Notes: generated from the sequence alone by a model not told the origin. A stretch of DNA of 7,654 nt from Chitinophaga pinensis (GCA_945861175.1 CAMATR010000067.1:1-7654); one strand, 5' to 3'. Positions 1 to 5,822 are shown, counted from the first letter of the stretch. Made by a program: numbers and translations.

Positions 1-104
1 TGATCTTTAAGCTCTTCTATGGTAGAAAAACTTCCAAAGTTTGAGGTTAGAGTGCTTATTCCAAATGTATTGTATGGCTTTAGATCGACTTTTTGTGCTG
101 TCAT
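1..104 (-). CDS. murB: UDP-N-acetylenolpyruvoylglucosamine reductase, N-terminal fragment
   Basis: Read on the minus strand from the ATG at 104-102, the frame gives 34 codons and stays open to the window edge, so only the amino terminus is present. Residues 8-16 read LKPYNTFGI. This matches the conserved start of MurB, where the NTFG motif opens the FAD-binding domain. MurB is the cytoplasmic flavoenzyme that reduces UDP-GlcNAc-enolpyruvate to UDP-MurNAc with NADPH, the second committed step of peptidoglycan synthesis. The start is supported because MurB proteins usually have only a few residues before this motif. The gene is divergent from the menaquinone operon, with 92 bases between the two starts. 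A TAnnTTTG element on the minus strand ends 5 nt before the ATG. The call rests on a short stretch; the catalytic residues lie outside the window. Confidence 0.85.
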   Translation of the reverse strand, partial: MTAQKVDLKPYNTFGISTLTSNFGSFSTIEELKD

Positions 105-109
105 AATAA

Positions 110-117
110 CAAAAGTA
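110..117 (-). promoter_or_regulatory. Predicted murB promoter -7 element
   Basis: On the minus strand this reads TACTTTTG, matching the Bacteroidota -7 consensus TAnnTTTG. Only 5 nt separate its last G from the murB ATG, so a start site at the usual distance would give an mRNA with almost no leader. I see no convincing TTG -33 element at 17-23 nt spacing. Confidence 0.5.
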
Positions 118-184
118 AAAATATTTCCTTCGTTTATTAAATGATCAATGATTGAAATGTTAGAATCAAAGTAGAACTTTTCGC

Positions 185-192
185 TATTTTTG
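185..192 (+). promoter_or_regulatory. Predicted menaquinone operon promoter -7 element
   Basis: TATTTTTG matches TAnnTTTG and ends 4 nt before the ATG of the thioesterase gene. If the G sits near -5, as in the described flavobacterial promoters, transcription begins at or next to the A of the ATG. A clear TTG -33 box at normal spacing is not visible. The rest of the 92-nt divergent region is AT-rich and holds a small inverted repeat, CAATGATTG at 146-154. Confidence 0.55.
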
Positions 193-196
193 TGTT

Positions 197-616
197 ATGT
201 CATTACGTAAAATACCATTAGAACAAGTAAATTCATTTAATAGAAATACTCTAATGGGGCAGCTTGGTATTGAATGCGTTGAAATTGGGGATGATTTTGT
301 CGTAGCTACAATGCCTGTTGATGAGAGGACTCATCAGCCCATGGGACTGTTGCATGGAGGCGCAAGTGCTGCTTTAATTGAGAGTATTGGTTCTATGGGT
401 TCAACACTTTTACTGGACTTAACGAAAGAATTCCCAGTAGGATTAGAGGTAAATGCAAATCATGTCGGTTCTGTTAAAATTGGATCGGTTAAGGCGATTG
501 GTAAAATTGTTCATGCTGGAAGAAAAACCCATTTATGGCAAGTTGATATTTTTGATCAAGCCACTAATAAACTTGTTTGCACAGGTAGATTGACAGTTAT
601 GATTCTTCAGCGATAA
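197..616 (+). CDS. menI: Hotdog-fold thioesterase, probable 1,4-dihydroxy-2-naphthoyl-CoA hydrolase
   Basis: This 139-aa protein has the length and sequence of the PaaI/YdiI hotdog thioesterases. Residues 47-62 carry Q47, the GLLHGG segment with H53, and E62, at the spacing of the catalytic glutamine, histidine and glutamate of E. coli YdiI (MenI). Residues 83-90 read LEVNANHV, again as in YdiI. MenI enzymes release 1,4-dihydroxy-2-naphthoate from its CoA thioester before prenylation by MenA. Location beside menF and menD strongly favours that substrate over the phenylacetate-type substrates of PaaI, but specificity is an inference. The ATG aligns with family starts and lies 4 nt after a TAnnTTTG promoter element, with no Shine-Dalgarno sequence. 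It is the first gene of the operon; menF begins 1 nt after its stop. Confidence 0.86.
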   Translation: MSLRKIPLEQVNSFNRNTLMGQLGIECVEIGDDFVVATMPVDERTHQPMGLLHGGASAALIESIGSMGSTLLLDLTKEFPVGLEVNANHVGSVKIGSVKAIGKIVHAGRKTHLWQVDIFDQATNKLVCTGRLTVMILQR

Positions 617-617
617 T

Positions 618-1589
618 TTGAGTTCCTTCTTAAAATATCGGTTTCCTGGTCAAGCGATAGTCGAAAAAGTAGGTTCGTTTATTCCTGTTGAGGATTTAAA
701 AATGGCGAACGGATTCATTATTAGTGATTTTTTAAAAGAAAATATTTATCAATTTTCTGAAAGAGAAACTCCATTTTCATTCGAAAAAAAACAATTAAAG
801 CCCACTTCCATATCGAAGGATGAATACCTAAGAGTGGGTAGCGAAGTTTTACAATTATTAAAGAAGAAAGAAGTTGAAAAAGTTGTTTTTTCGAGGGTGA
901 AATTTATTGAGCAACCTTTTTTTGATTTATGTAAAGCATTTGAAATGCTCGAGAAAAACTATCCAACAGCATTTGTCTATTGTTTTCAAGACACTGCGCT
1001 TGGCACTTGGTTAGGTGCTTCTCCAGAAAAGCTTTTGTCAGTTGAAAATGAAAAGGCACAAACAGTTTCGTTGGCAGGAACTCGTGAAAAAGCAAGTAAA
1101 AAGCCCTGGACTAAAAAAGAGTGTAGAGAACAAATGATAGTGACAGAATTTATCTCAAAGCAGTTATTTTCAATGGGATTAAGCTGTATATATACAGATT
1201 TTCCGGAAGAGGAATTTGCCGGTCCTTTGAGGCATTTAAAGACGGAAATTTCTTTTGATTTACAACATAGAAATGTTTCTGATGTTTTAGGTGTGCTTCA
1301 TCCGACTCCAGCGGTTTGTGGTGTGCCAAAAAATAAGGCAATCGAGATTATTAAAACAACTGAAGCTCATGACCGAGAATTGTACTCCGGTTTAATTGGT
1401 GTTTTAGATGAAAAGAAGACCTGTTTGTATGTGAATTTACGCTGTAGTAAATGGTTTGGCAATGAAGGATTTCTGTTTTTGGGTGGAGGCTATACAGATG
1501 AGTCGGTTCCCGAGAAGGAGTGGGAGGAAACAGAAAACAAAAGTAAAACGTTGCTCAATGTTCTTCAAACAATTAGTTTTGGTCAATGA
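618..1589 (+). CDS. menF: Isochorismate synthase
   Basis: This 323-aa protein is a chorismate-binding enzyme that isomerises chorismate to isochorismate, the first committed menaquinone step. Visible motifs in order are KVVFSR (88-93, with the probable base lysine K88), LGASPE (132-137), AGTR (153-156), LRHLKT (204-209), LHPTPAVCG (227-235), DRELYSG (252-258), NLRCS (273-277) and a terminal GGGYTDES...EWEET..K block (289-308) carrying Mg2+-binding glutamates. Family members usually have GAG where this has GGG. It is shorter than E. coli MenF (431 aa), mostly at the amino end. The start is TTG: an in-frame TGA at 600-602 leaves no other standard start before Met29, and starting at Met29 would lose the YRFPGQ segment expected near the start in related proteins. 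Its stop overlaps the menD ATG, so translation of the two is probably coupled. Confidence 0.93.
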   Translation: MSSFLKYRFPGQAIVEKVGSFIPVEDLKMANGFIISDFLKENIYQFSERETPFSFEKKQLKPTSISKDEYLRVGSEVLQLLKKKEVEKVVFSRVKFIEQPFFDLCKAFEMLEKNYPTAFVYCFQDTALGTWLGASPEKLLSVENEKAQTVSLAGTREKASKKPWTKKECREQMIVTEFISKQLFSMGLSCIYTDFPEEEFAGPLRHLKTEISFDLQHRNVSDVLGVLHPTPAVCGVPKNKAIEIIKTTEAHDRELYSGLIGVLDEKKTCLYVNLRCSKWFGNEGFLFLGGGYTDESVPEKEWEETENKSKTLLNVLQTISFGQ

Positions 1590-3280
1590 TTTCAACGGAT
1601 AAAAACGCGGTAAGTCTTTTTGTTGAGCAATGTGTGGCTCATGGAATGTTGAATGTCGTTTGTTCTCCGGGTTCAAGGAATGCCCCTCTAGTCATAGCAT
1701 TTGATGAACATCCTAGTATTATTTGTAAGGTAATTCATGATGAACGAAGCGCTGCTTTTTTCGCATTGGGAATGGCCCAACAATTGTGTCAACCTGTTGG
1801 TATTGTATGCACCTCTGGATCCGCGGCATTAAATTATTATCCTGCAGTTTCCGAAGCGTTTTACCAGTGTATCCCACTTGTAGTAATTTCAGCCGATCGA
1901 CCTAATGAGTGGGTAGATCAGGGGGATGGTCAAACAATTAGGCAGAAAAATATTTTTGAGTCACATGTACGTTATTCTCTAAATATTTCAGAAAAATTTT
2001 CAACCTCGACAGAGCAATGGTATTTAGAGAGAGAAACTGCAATTGCGTTCAATGAGGGTAATGGTGCTTGGAAGGGCCCGATACACTTTAATATTTCTTT
2101 AAATGAACCACTTTACAACAAAGTAGAATATACTCCTGGTTCAGCTAGGTTAATTAATTCTGTTAAAAGTGACTTTAAGTTGCTATCAGAGGATGCCGAA
2201 TGGATTAAAAAAAGTATGTTATACGACAGGAAACTGCTGATTGTTGGGCAAATGGACTTTGATTCTTCTTTTCTTAATGAACTAATCTTATTTGCAAATG
2301 ACAGCTCTGTGGCTGTTTTGGTGGAAAATACGTCAAATGCTTTGGATAAATGTTTTGTTCATTGTATCGATCGCGCTTTAAACAGGATTAATGAAGATGA
2401 ATTAGATTTATATGCTCCTGAATTATTAATTACCGTTGGAGGAGCTGTTGTTTCAAAAAGAATAAAATCTTTTATTAGAAAAAACCCTCCAAAGCAGCAT
2501 TGGCGCGTAGGGAATTCGTTTCCATATATGGATACTTATCAATCGCTTACGCATACTTTTTCTACTGATGCATACTCATTTTTAAAAAATATTAATCAGT
2601 TAGATTATCCAAGATCAAGGTCAAATTATGGCGCTAAATGGCGGCAAATAGATCTTTTATCAAAATATAAGTTGGAGACATTTTTTAATGGGGCTGAATA
2701 TTCTGATATTGCTGTTTTTTATTTGCTGTTGGATTACTTGCCTGATCCTGCGCAGTTGCACATGGGGAATAGTTCCGTGGTTCGTTATTGTCAGTTATTT
2801 GATCCTGTTAAAGGTGTGCGCTATTGGTCCAATAGAGGCACAAGTGGTATTGATGGTAGCACAAGTACAGCTGTTGGGGCTGCAAATTCCTCGAACAATA
2901 ATTTACATGTTTTAATTACTGGGGATGTGTCATTTTTTTATGATAGTAATGGATTATGGAATAATTACTTGTCCCCAAACTTGCGGATTATTTTAATTAA
3001 TAATGGCGGCGGTGGTATATTTCGTATTATTTCAGGTCCGGATAAATCTGAGCAATTAGAAACTTACTTCGAAGCAAAACACAACCATAGTGCAGAAGGG
3101 ATTGCTGCTACTTTCGGGTTGGATTACTTGCGCGCTGAATCATTAGCTGAGATTGAGGATCAAATGCTTTGGTTTTATGAGAAAAATGAAAAAGGGAATG
3201 CTAAATTGCTTGAGATTTTCACGCCCGCAGAAATTAATAGCAAAGTTTTAGAAGAATTCTTTCAGTTTCTAAAAATATAA
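1586..3280 (+). CDS. menD: 2-succinyl-5-enolpyruvyl-6-hydroxy-3-cyclohexene-1-carboxylate synthase
   Basis: MenD (564 aa, normal length) is a cytoplasmic thiamine-diphosphate enzyme. It decarboxylates 2-oxoglutarate and adds the succinyl-semialdehyde carbanion to isochorismate to form SEPHCHC. The amino-terminal pyrimidine-binding domain shows SPGSRNAPL (27-35), the cofactor-activating glutamate E53 in DERSAAFFALG, TSGSAALNYYPAV (76-88), SADRP (102-106) and DQGDGQTIRQ (111-120). The carboxy-terminal domain shows RGTSGIDG (417-424) and the diphosphate/Mg2+ motif GDVSFFYDSN (446-455), with metal ligands D447 and, about 26 residues later, N473 in the INNGGGGIF segment. No key residue is missing. 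Its ATG overlaps the menF stop as ATGA. No terminator separates it from terC, only a 38-nt gap holding a promoter-like element. The later men genes (menH, menC, menE, menB, menA) are absent from the window. Confidence 0.97.
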   Translation: MISTDKNAVSLFVEQCVAHGMLNVVCSPGSRNAPLVIAFDEHPSIICKVIHDERSAAFFALGMAQQLCQPVGIVCTSGSAALNYYPAVSEAFYQCIPLVVISADRPNEWVDQGDGQTIRQKNIFESHVRYSLNISEKFSTSTEQWYLERETAIAFNEGNGAWKGPIHFNISLNEPLYNKVEYTPGSARLINSVKSDFKLLSEDAEWIKKSMLYDRKLLIVGQMDFDSSFLNELILFANDSSVAVLVENTSNALDKCFVHCIDRALNRINEDELDLYAPELLITVGGAVVSKRIKSFIRKNPPKQHWRVGNSFPYMDTYQSLTHTFSTDAYSFLKNINQLDYPRSRSNYGAKWRQIDLLSKYKLETFFNGAEYSDIAVFYLLLDYLPDPAQLHMGNSSVVRYCQLFDPVKGVRYWSNRGTSGIDGSTSTAVGAANSSNNNLHVLITGDVSFFYDSNGLWNNYLSPNLRIILINNGGGGIFRIISGPDKSEQLETYFEAKHNHSAEGIAATFGLDYLRAESLAEIEDQMLWFYEKNEKGNAKLLEIFTPAEINSKVLEEFFQFLKI

Positions 3281-3295
3281 AGCTCGGAAATTCCT

Positions 3296-3303
3296 TATTT
3301 TTG
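3296..3303 (+). promoter_or_regulatory. Predicted terC-unit promoter -7 element
   Basis: TATTTTTG fits TAnnTTTG and lies 16-23 nt after the menD stop. The predicted transcription start is about position 3308, a leader of about 11 nt to the GTG at 3319. It implies that the terC unit can be transcribed apart from the men operon, although read-through from menD is also possible because no terminator is seen. Confidence 0.5.
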
Positions 3304-3318
3304 CACCAAAATTTGATT

Positions 3319-4080
3319 GTGGAATTTTTTGAAGCAATATTAACCGTTCATGGCGTCACCTATTTTCTAATACTATCCTTATTGGAGATTGTATTGGGCA
3401 TAGACAATATCATTTTTATTTCAATTATTACTGATAAGTTGTCCTTGAAAGAACAACGTAAAGCGCGTAATTTTGGGTTATCAATGGCTCTCATAATCAG
3501 ACTCATACTGCTAGCTGGGGTGGCTTGGATAATGCAATTTACAGATCCTCTTTTTCCAAATATCCAAATTGAACTTTTAAAAAAGTTTAATATTCAAAGT
3601 CTTGTTCTCTTACTTGGAGGTTTGTTCCTCATATATAAAAGTACAGTGGAAATGCATAGTTCTATCTCTGGAGATCACATTGGAGGGGCAAAAGAAAAAG
3701 GGAGTTTAAGAGGTGTGATAATGCAAATAGTTATAGTAGATGTTGTATTTAGTTTTGATTCAATCATTACAGCTATTGGTATGACAAATGATCTTCAAAA
3801 TGAGACTGGTCATAATCCAATGATTATCATTTATAGTTCTGTTATTGTGTCCATGATTGTTATGATGCTTTTTGCTAAACCTATTTCAGATTTCATCAAT
3901 AATCGACCTACCATTAAAATGATTGCTATGGGATTTTTGGTAACAATAGGTGTTATTTTGGTCGCAGAAGCTTTTGATCAGCATATTCCAAAGGGTTATA
4001 TTTATTTTGCAATGGTTTATTCTTTAATAGTTGAATTCTTGAATATCCGCATGCGCAAAAACAAAAGGAATAAATCATGA
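3319..4080 (+). CDS. TerC-family integral membrane protein, putative Mn2+ exporter
   Basis: This 253-aa inner-membrane protein has about seven hydrophobic segments (roughly 12-36, 53-74, 94-108, 130-155, 169-187, 199-217, 226-243) and a basic tail. The two TerC hallmarks are present: LEIVLGIDN (22-30; acidic E23 and D29) in the first helix and VDVVFSFDS (140-148; D141 and D147) in the fourth. Characterised relatives (E. coli Alx, Bacillus MeeF/MeeY) act on manganese efflux or metalation of exported proteins; manganese as substrate here is inferred. I chose GTG at 3319 because it yields the family-typical MEFF start. The longer TTG start at 3301 would lie inside the predicted -7 element, and TTG at 3313 is a second possibility. 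No yybP-ykoY manganese riboswitch fits in the 38-nt upstream gap. The stop overlaps the next gene's ATG (ATGA). Confidence 0.92.
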   Translation: MEFFEAILTVHGVTYFLILSLLEIVLGIDNIIFISIITDKLSLKEQRKARNFGLSMALIIRLILLAGVAWIMQFTDPLFPNIQIELLKKFNIQSLVLLLGGLFLIYKSTVEMHSSISGDHIGGAKEKGSLRGVIMQIVIVDVVFSFDSIITAIGMTNDLQNETGHNPMIIIYSSVIVSMIVMMLFAKPISDFINNRPTIKMIAMGFLVTIGVILVAEAFDQHIPKGYIYFAMVYSLIVEFLNIRMRKNKRNKS

Positions 4081-4649
4081 CCGCATCAGAGGCGAAGTTG
4101 TTTTTACAGCATAAAGATGCAGACAATTTAGAGGATGCTTACGACCATACTTTGTTTGAATACAAGCAGTTTTTCCTAACAAAACCGCTAGTACCAAAAA
4201 TTTTTTTTGCAAAAATTGAAAAATTACAAAAAGCAATAGCAGCGGCGGAAGTTCTTGAAATAAACAAAGGTAATTCTTCTCATTTATTTGAATGGAATAT
4301 TACTCAAACTGAGATATTTCGGGAATGGGTATCTCATTTTGAAACACGAAAGAATCAATGGAAAAAGGAATTGTCTGCGTGTAAAAATTTAATAGCTGTT
4401 TCTGAAAGCGTGAAGCAATTCCTAGCTCATTTTGAAACCTTTACATCAAAATGGCCTGATTTCCCTTTTATTGAAGCCGACATTAAGATATCAGCGGAAC
4501 CAGATCCAATGTGGTTATTGGAAGAGATTCAACGCTTGAATGCAATAGGAATTGTTACTTTTACAGACTTGTTGAATGATGGGTCAACTTTAACGGTCGA
4601 ATTAAAAAAAGAGTCGATAAGGTTGAATCGTTTGAGTCAAATGTTTTGA
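4077..4649 (+). CDS. Conserved-looking hypothetical soluble protein of the terC unit
   Basis: I do not recognise this 190-aa protein. It has no signal peptide, membrane segment or cysteine pair motif (one cysteine, C102), so it is probably cytoplasmic. Most of it looks alpha-helical, with charged amphipathic stretches at about 15-61, 75-120 and 143-158. Four tryptophans (W73, W84, W95, W126) punctuate the middle, followed by a fifth (W146) in the EPDPMWLLEE segment. The end (158-190) looks like short strands plus a basic helix. It starts in a 4-nt overlap with terC and stops 1 nt before the DUF493 gene, so it is almost certainly made together with both. Codon use and AT content are like the neighbours, which argues for a genuine gene. 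A cytoplasmic partner or regulator of the transporter is possible, but nothing in the sequence shows it. Confidence 0.75.
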   Translation: MTASEAKLFLQHKDADNLEDAYDHTLFEYKQFFLTKPLVPKIFFAKIEKLQKAIAAAEVLEINKGNSSHLFEWNITQTEIFREWVSHFETRKNQWKKELSACKNLIAVSESVKQFLAHFETFTSKWPDFPFIEADIKISAEPDPMWLLEEIQRLNAIGIVTFTDLLNDGSTLTVELKKESIRLNRLSQMF

Positions 4650-4650
4650 A

Positions 4651-4917
4651 ATGGATCCTGTTTTAGAAAAATTGAAAATTCAACTTGAGTTGCAAGAGTG
4701 GCCAAATGTTTATATGTTTAAATTTATAGTGCCAAATGACTCTGAACAAGTGGCTCAAGTTACCTCATTGTTTAATGAAAGTACAGATTTAGTAATGCAT
4801 CCATCAAGAACAGGCAAATACATAAGCGTGAGCGCCAAAGAATTAATGTTGGATGTTGATTCAATTCTCGATAAATACGTTAAAGCCGCCCAAATAAAAG
4901 GTCTTATTTCATTCTGA
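4651..4917 (+). CDS. DUF493 (YbeD-like) small protein
   Basis: At 88 aa this has the size of the DUF493/UPF0250 family (E. coli YbeD is 87 aa), which has an ACT-like alpha-beta fold. Matching features are the WPNVYMFKFIVP segment (17-28), the SRTGKYISVSAKELM strand region (52-66) and the closing helix plus IKGLISF (82-88). ACT-like folds often bind small ligands or other proteins, but the function of this family is unsettled and I assign none. No signal peptide or membrane segment is present, so it should be cytoplasmic. It begins 1 nt after the preceding stop and ends 1 nt before the next ATG, an arrangement suggesting translation by reinitiation. Confidence 0.85.
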   Translation: MDPVLEKLKIQLELQEWPNVYMFKFIVPNDSEQVAQVTSLFNESTDLVMHPSRTGKYISVSAKELMLDVDSILDKYVKAAQIKGLISF

Positions 4918-4918
4918 T

Positions 4919-5314
4919 ATGTTGTTACTCGGTATTTCTACCCCAAAAATATTAATTGGAATTCTTTGTGTTTCCCTTGCCATTCTGGCTGTTATAATAG
5001 CCTACAGAAAGTTGTTAAGTTATCTTGGAAGAGGAGGAGTTGTCCAGAAAGATTATTGCGTTCTCTATAGCATAGAGAATAATCCAGCAAGTGGTGAGGT
5101 GGAAATCTATTTTACTACCGAATTTGAGAAGAAAGTAACGATTGAGCTTTTAAATGAAGATTTGAGTTTAAATAGAATTTTAAAAGAATTAATTGCTAAT
5201 CATGGTGGACATATTGTTCGTTTTCAGTCAGAAGAAATTGTAAATGGTAATTATTTTTATTGTCTGAAATCAGATAATCAGAAAACAATGAAACGTTTAA
5301 CAATTCAAAACTGA
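4919..5314 (+). CDS. Single-pass membrane protein with a type IX sorting-domain-like (or FlgD Ig-like) domain
   Basis: This 131-aa protein has one hydrophobic helix at about 11-29 and a beta-rich remainder (about 46-131). The soluble part follows the layout of the type IX secretion C-terminal sorting domain: an NPASGEVEIYF start (55-65), a KVTIELLNEDLSL strand pair (72-84), GGHIVRF (96-102), then VNGNYFYCL (108-116) and KTMKRLTIQN (122-131) as final strand. The FlgD Ig-like fold is a close alternative. There is no cargo domain and no Sec cleavage site or lipobox that I can see. Positive charges after the helix (R30, K31, R38) outnumber those before it (K10), which predicts the domain on the cytoplasmic side; that would be odd for a secreted-protein sorting signal. 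It is the last gene of the terC unit, 1 nt after the DUF493 stop. Gene call good; function unknown. Confidence 0.75.
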   Translation: MLLLGISTPKILIGILCVSLAILAVIIAYRKLLSYLGRGGVVQKDYCVLYSIENNPASGEVEIYFTTEFEKKVTIELLNEDLSLNRILKELIANHGGHIVRFQSEEIVNGNYFYCLKSDNQKTMKRLTIQN

Positions 5315-5318
5315 GTTT

Positions 5319-5333
5319 ATGACATATTGTCAT
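5319..5333. repeat. Inverted repeat ATGACA-TAT-TGTCAT
   Basis: Six-base perfect arms around a 3-nt centre, starting 5 nt after the stop of the 131-aa gene. As RNA it could form a weak AT-rich hairpin followed by TTTAAAAAA, at best a poor terminator for the terC unit. As DNA it is centred about 63 nt upstream of the predicted trxA start site, a position suited to an activator. Neither role is shown. Confidence 0.4.
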
Positions 5334-5355
5334 TTAAAAAACATTGGCAAAGAAG

Positions 5356-5384
5356 TTGTCTAAGGATAAATTGAATTAATTTTG
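5356..5384 (+). promoter_or_regulatory. trxA promoter
   Basis: TTG (5356-5358), an 18-nt spacer and TAATTTTG (5377-5384) match the flavobacterial consensus TTG-N17-23-TAnnTTTG. It is the only promoter in the window with both boxes visible at standard spacing. The predicted start is about 5389, giving a leader of about 33 nt before the trxA ATG. The A-rich stretch AAATAAAGAAAAT just before the start is typical of well-translated Bacteroidota genes lacking a Shine-Dalgarno sequence. Confidence 0.7.
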
Positions 5385-5387
5385 TGT

Positions 5388-5398
5388 CGCCTTTGGCG
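5388..5398 (+). promoter_or_regulatory. Hairpin at the predicted 5' end of trxA mRNA
   Basis: CGCC-TTT-GGCG is a perfect 4-bp GC stem with a 3-nt loop in an AT-rich leader. It begins at or within a base of the predicted transcription start, so the mRNA could begin with a stem-loop, which often protects transcripts from decay. The short stem makes this tentative. Confidence 0.35.
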
Positions 5399-5421
5399 TA
5401 TATATTTAAATAAAGAAAATT

Positions 5422-5739
5422 ATGGCTATTGAAATTACAGATCAAAACTTCGAAGAAGTTGTATTGAAATCAGATAAACCGGTAGTAGTTGATTTTTGGG
5501 CAGAATGGTGTGGTCCGTGCCGCATGATTGGTCCAGTAATTGAAGAAATGCACAACGAATATGAAGGTAAAGCACTTATTGGTAAGGTGAATGTTGATAA
5601 TAATCCTGGTGTTTCTGCTCAATTTGGAGTTCGTAACATTCCTACTATTCTATTCATTAAGAATGGTGAAGTTGCAGACAAATCTGTCGGAGCTGTTCCC
5701 AAAGCACAATTGACGGCTAAGTTAGACGCTATTCTTTAA
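5422..5739 (+). CDS. trxA: Thioredoxin
   Basis: This 105-aa protein is a complete classical thioredoxin, the cytoplasmic dithiol reductant recycled by thioredoxin reductase and used by ribonucleotide reductase, peroxiredoxins and other enzymes. The active site is WCGPC at 29-33 (C30 and C33), the buried aspartate is D24 in VVVDFWAEW, and the cis-proline is P74 in RNIPTILF. The GxVxxxxL-type carboxy-terminal helix is intact. There is no signal peptide, which separates it from periplasmic TlpA/ResA proteins. It has its own two-box promoter, a leader of about 33 nt, and an intrinsic terminator 15 nt after the stop, so it is probably a monocistronic, well-expressed gene. Confidence 0.98.
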   Translation: MAIEITDQNFEEVVLKSDKPVVVDFWAEWCGPCRMIGPVIEEMHNEYEGKALIGKVNVDNNPGVSAQFGVRNIPTILFIKNGEVADKSVGAVPKAQLTAKLDAIL

Positions 5740-5754
5740 GAATATTAGATTATT

Positions 5755-5793
5755 AAAATGGGCCGCTCTTAAATTTAGGGGGGCCCATTTTTT
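5755..5793 (+). terminator. Rho-independent terminator of trxA
   Basis: Perfect 10-bp arms AAAATGGGCC (5755-5764) and GGCCCATTTT (5782-5791) are followed by a run of six T (5788-5793). The apparent 17-nt loop can pair further: 5766-5770 with 5777-5781, including two G-U pairs, leaving G5765 bulged and a 6-nt AAATTT loop. The A-run on the 5' side gives only weak potential in the opposite direction. It lies 15 nt after the trxA stop. Confidence 0.9.
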
Positions 5794-5822
5794 ATATAAG
5801 GTGTAAATTAAATAGGAAATCC

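Noticed and set aside
904..1676. Several minus-strand open frames of 63-79 codons opposite menF and menD
   Set aside because: They are antisense to clearly conserved coding sequence and show no family resemblance or initiation signals.
2688..2915. Hydrophobic 75-codon plus-strand frame inside menD
   Set aside because: It is an out-of-frame reading of well-conserved menD sequence; its hydrophobicity follows from T-rich codons.
2728..3131. 14-nt direct repeat GTTGGATTACTTGC at 2728 and 3118
   Set aside because: Both copies lie in menD in the same frame and encode LDYL; shared codons for a short peptide explain it.
3301..3318. Upstream TTG start (3301) that would lengthen the TerC protein by six residues
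   Set aside because: It lies within the TATTTTTG promoter element, and the family-typical MEFF start falls at GTG 3319. TTG 3313 cannot be fully excluded.
3281..3318. Search for a yybP-ykoY manganese riboswitch ahead of terC
   Set aside because: The gap to menD is only 38 nt, too short for that structure.
4919..5000. Lipoprotein signal at C17 of the 131-aa membrane protein
   Set aside because: The residues before C17 (GIL) do not fit a lipobox, which needs a small residue at -1.
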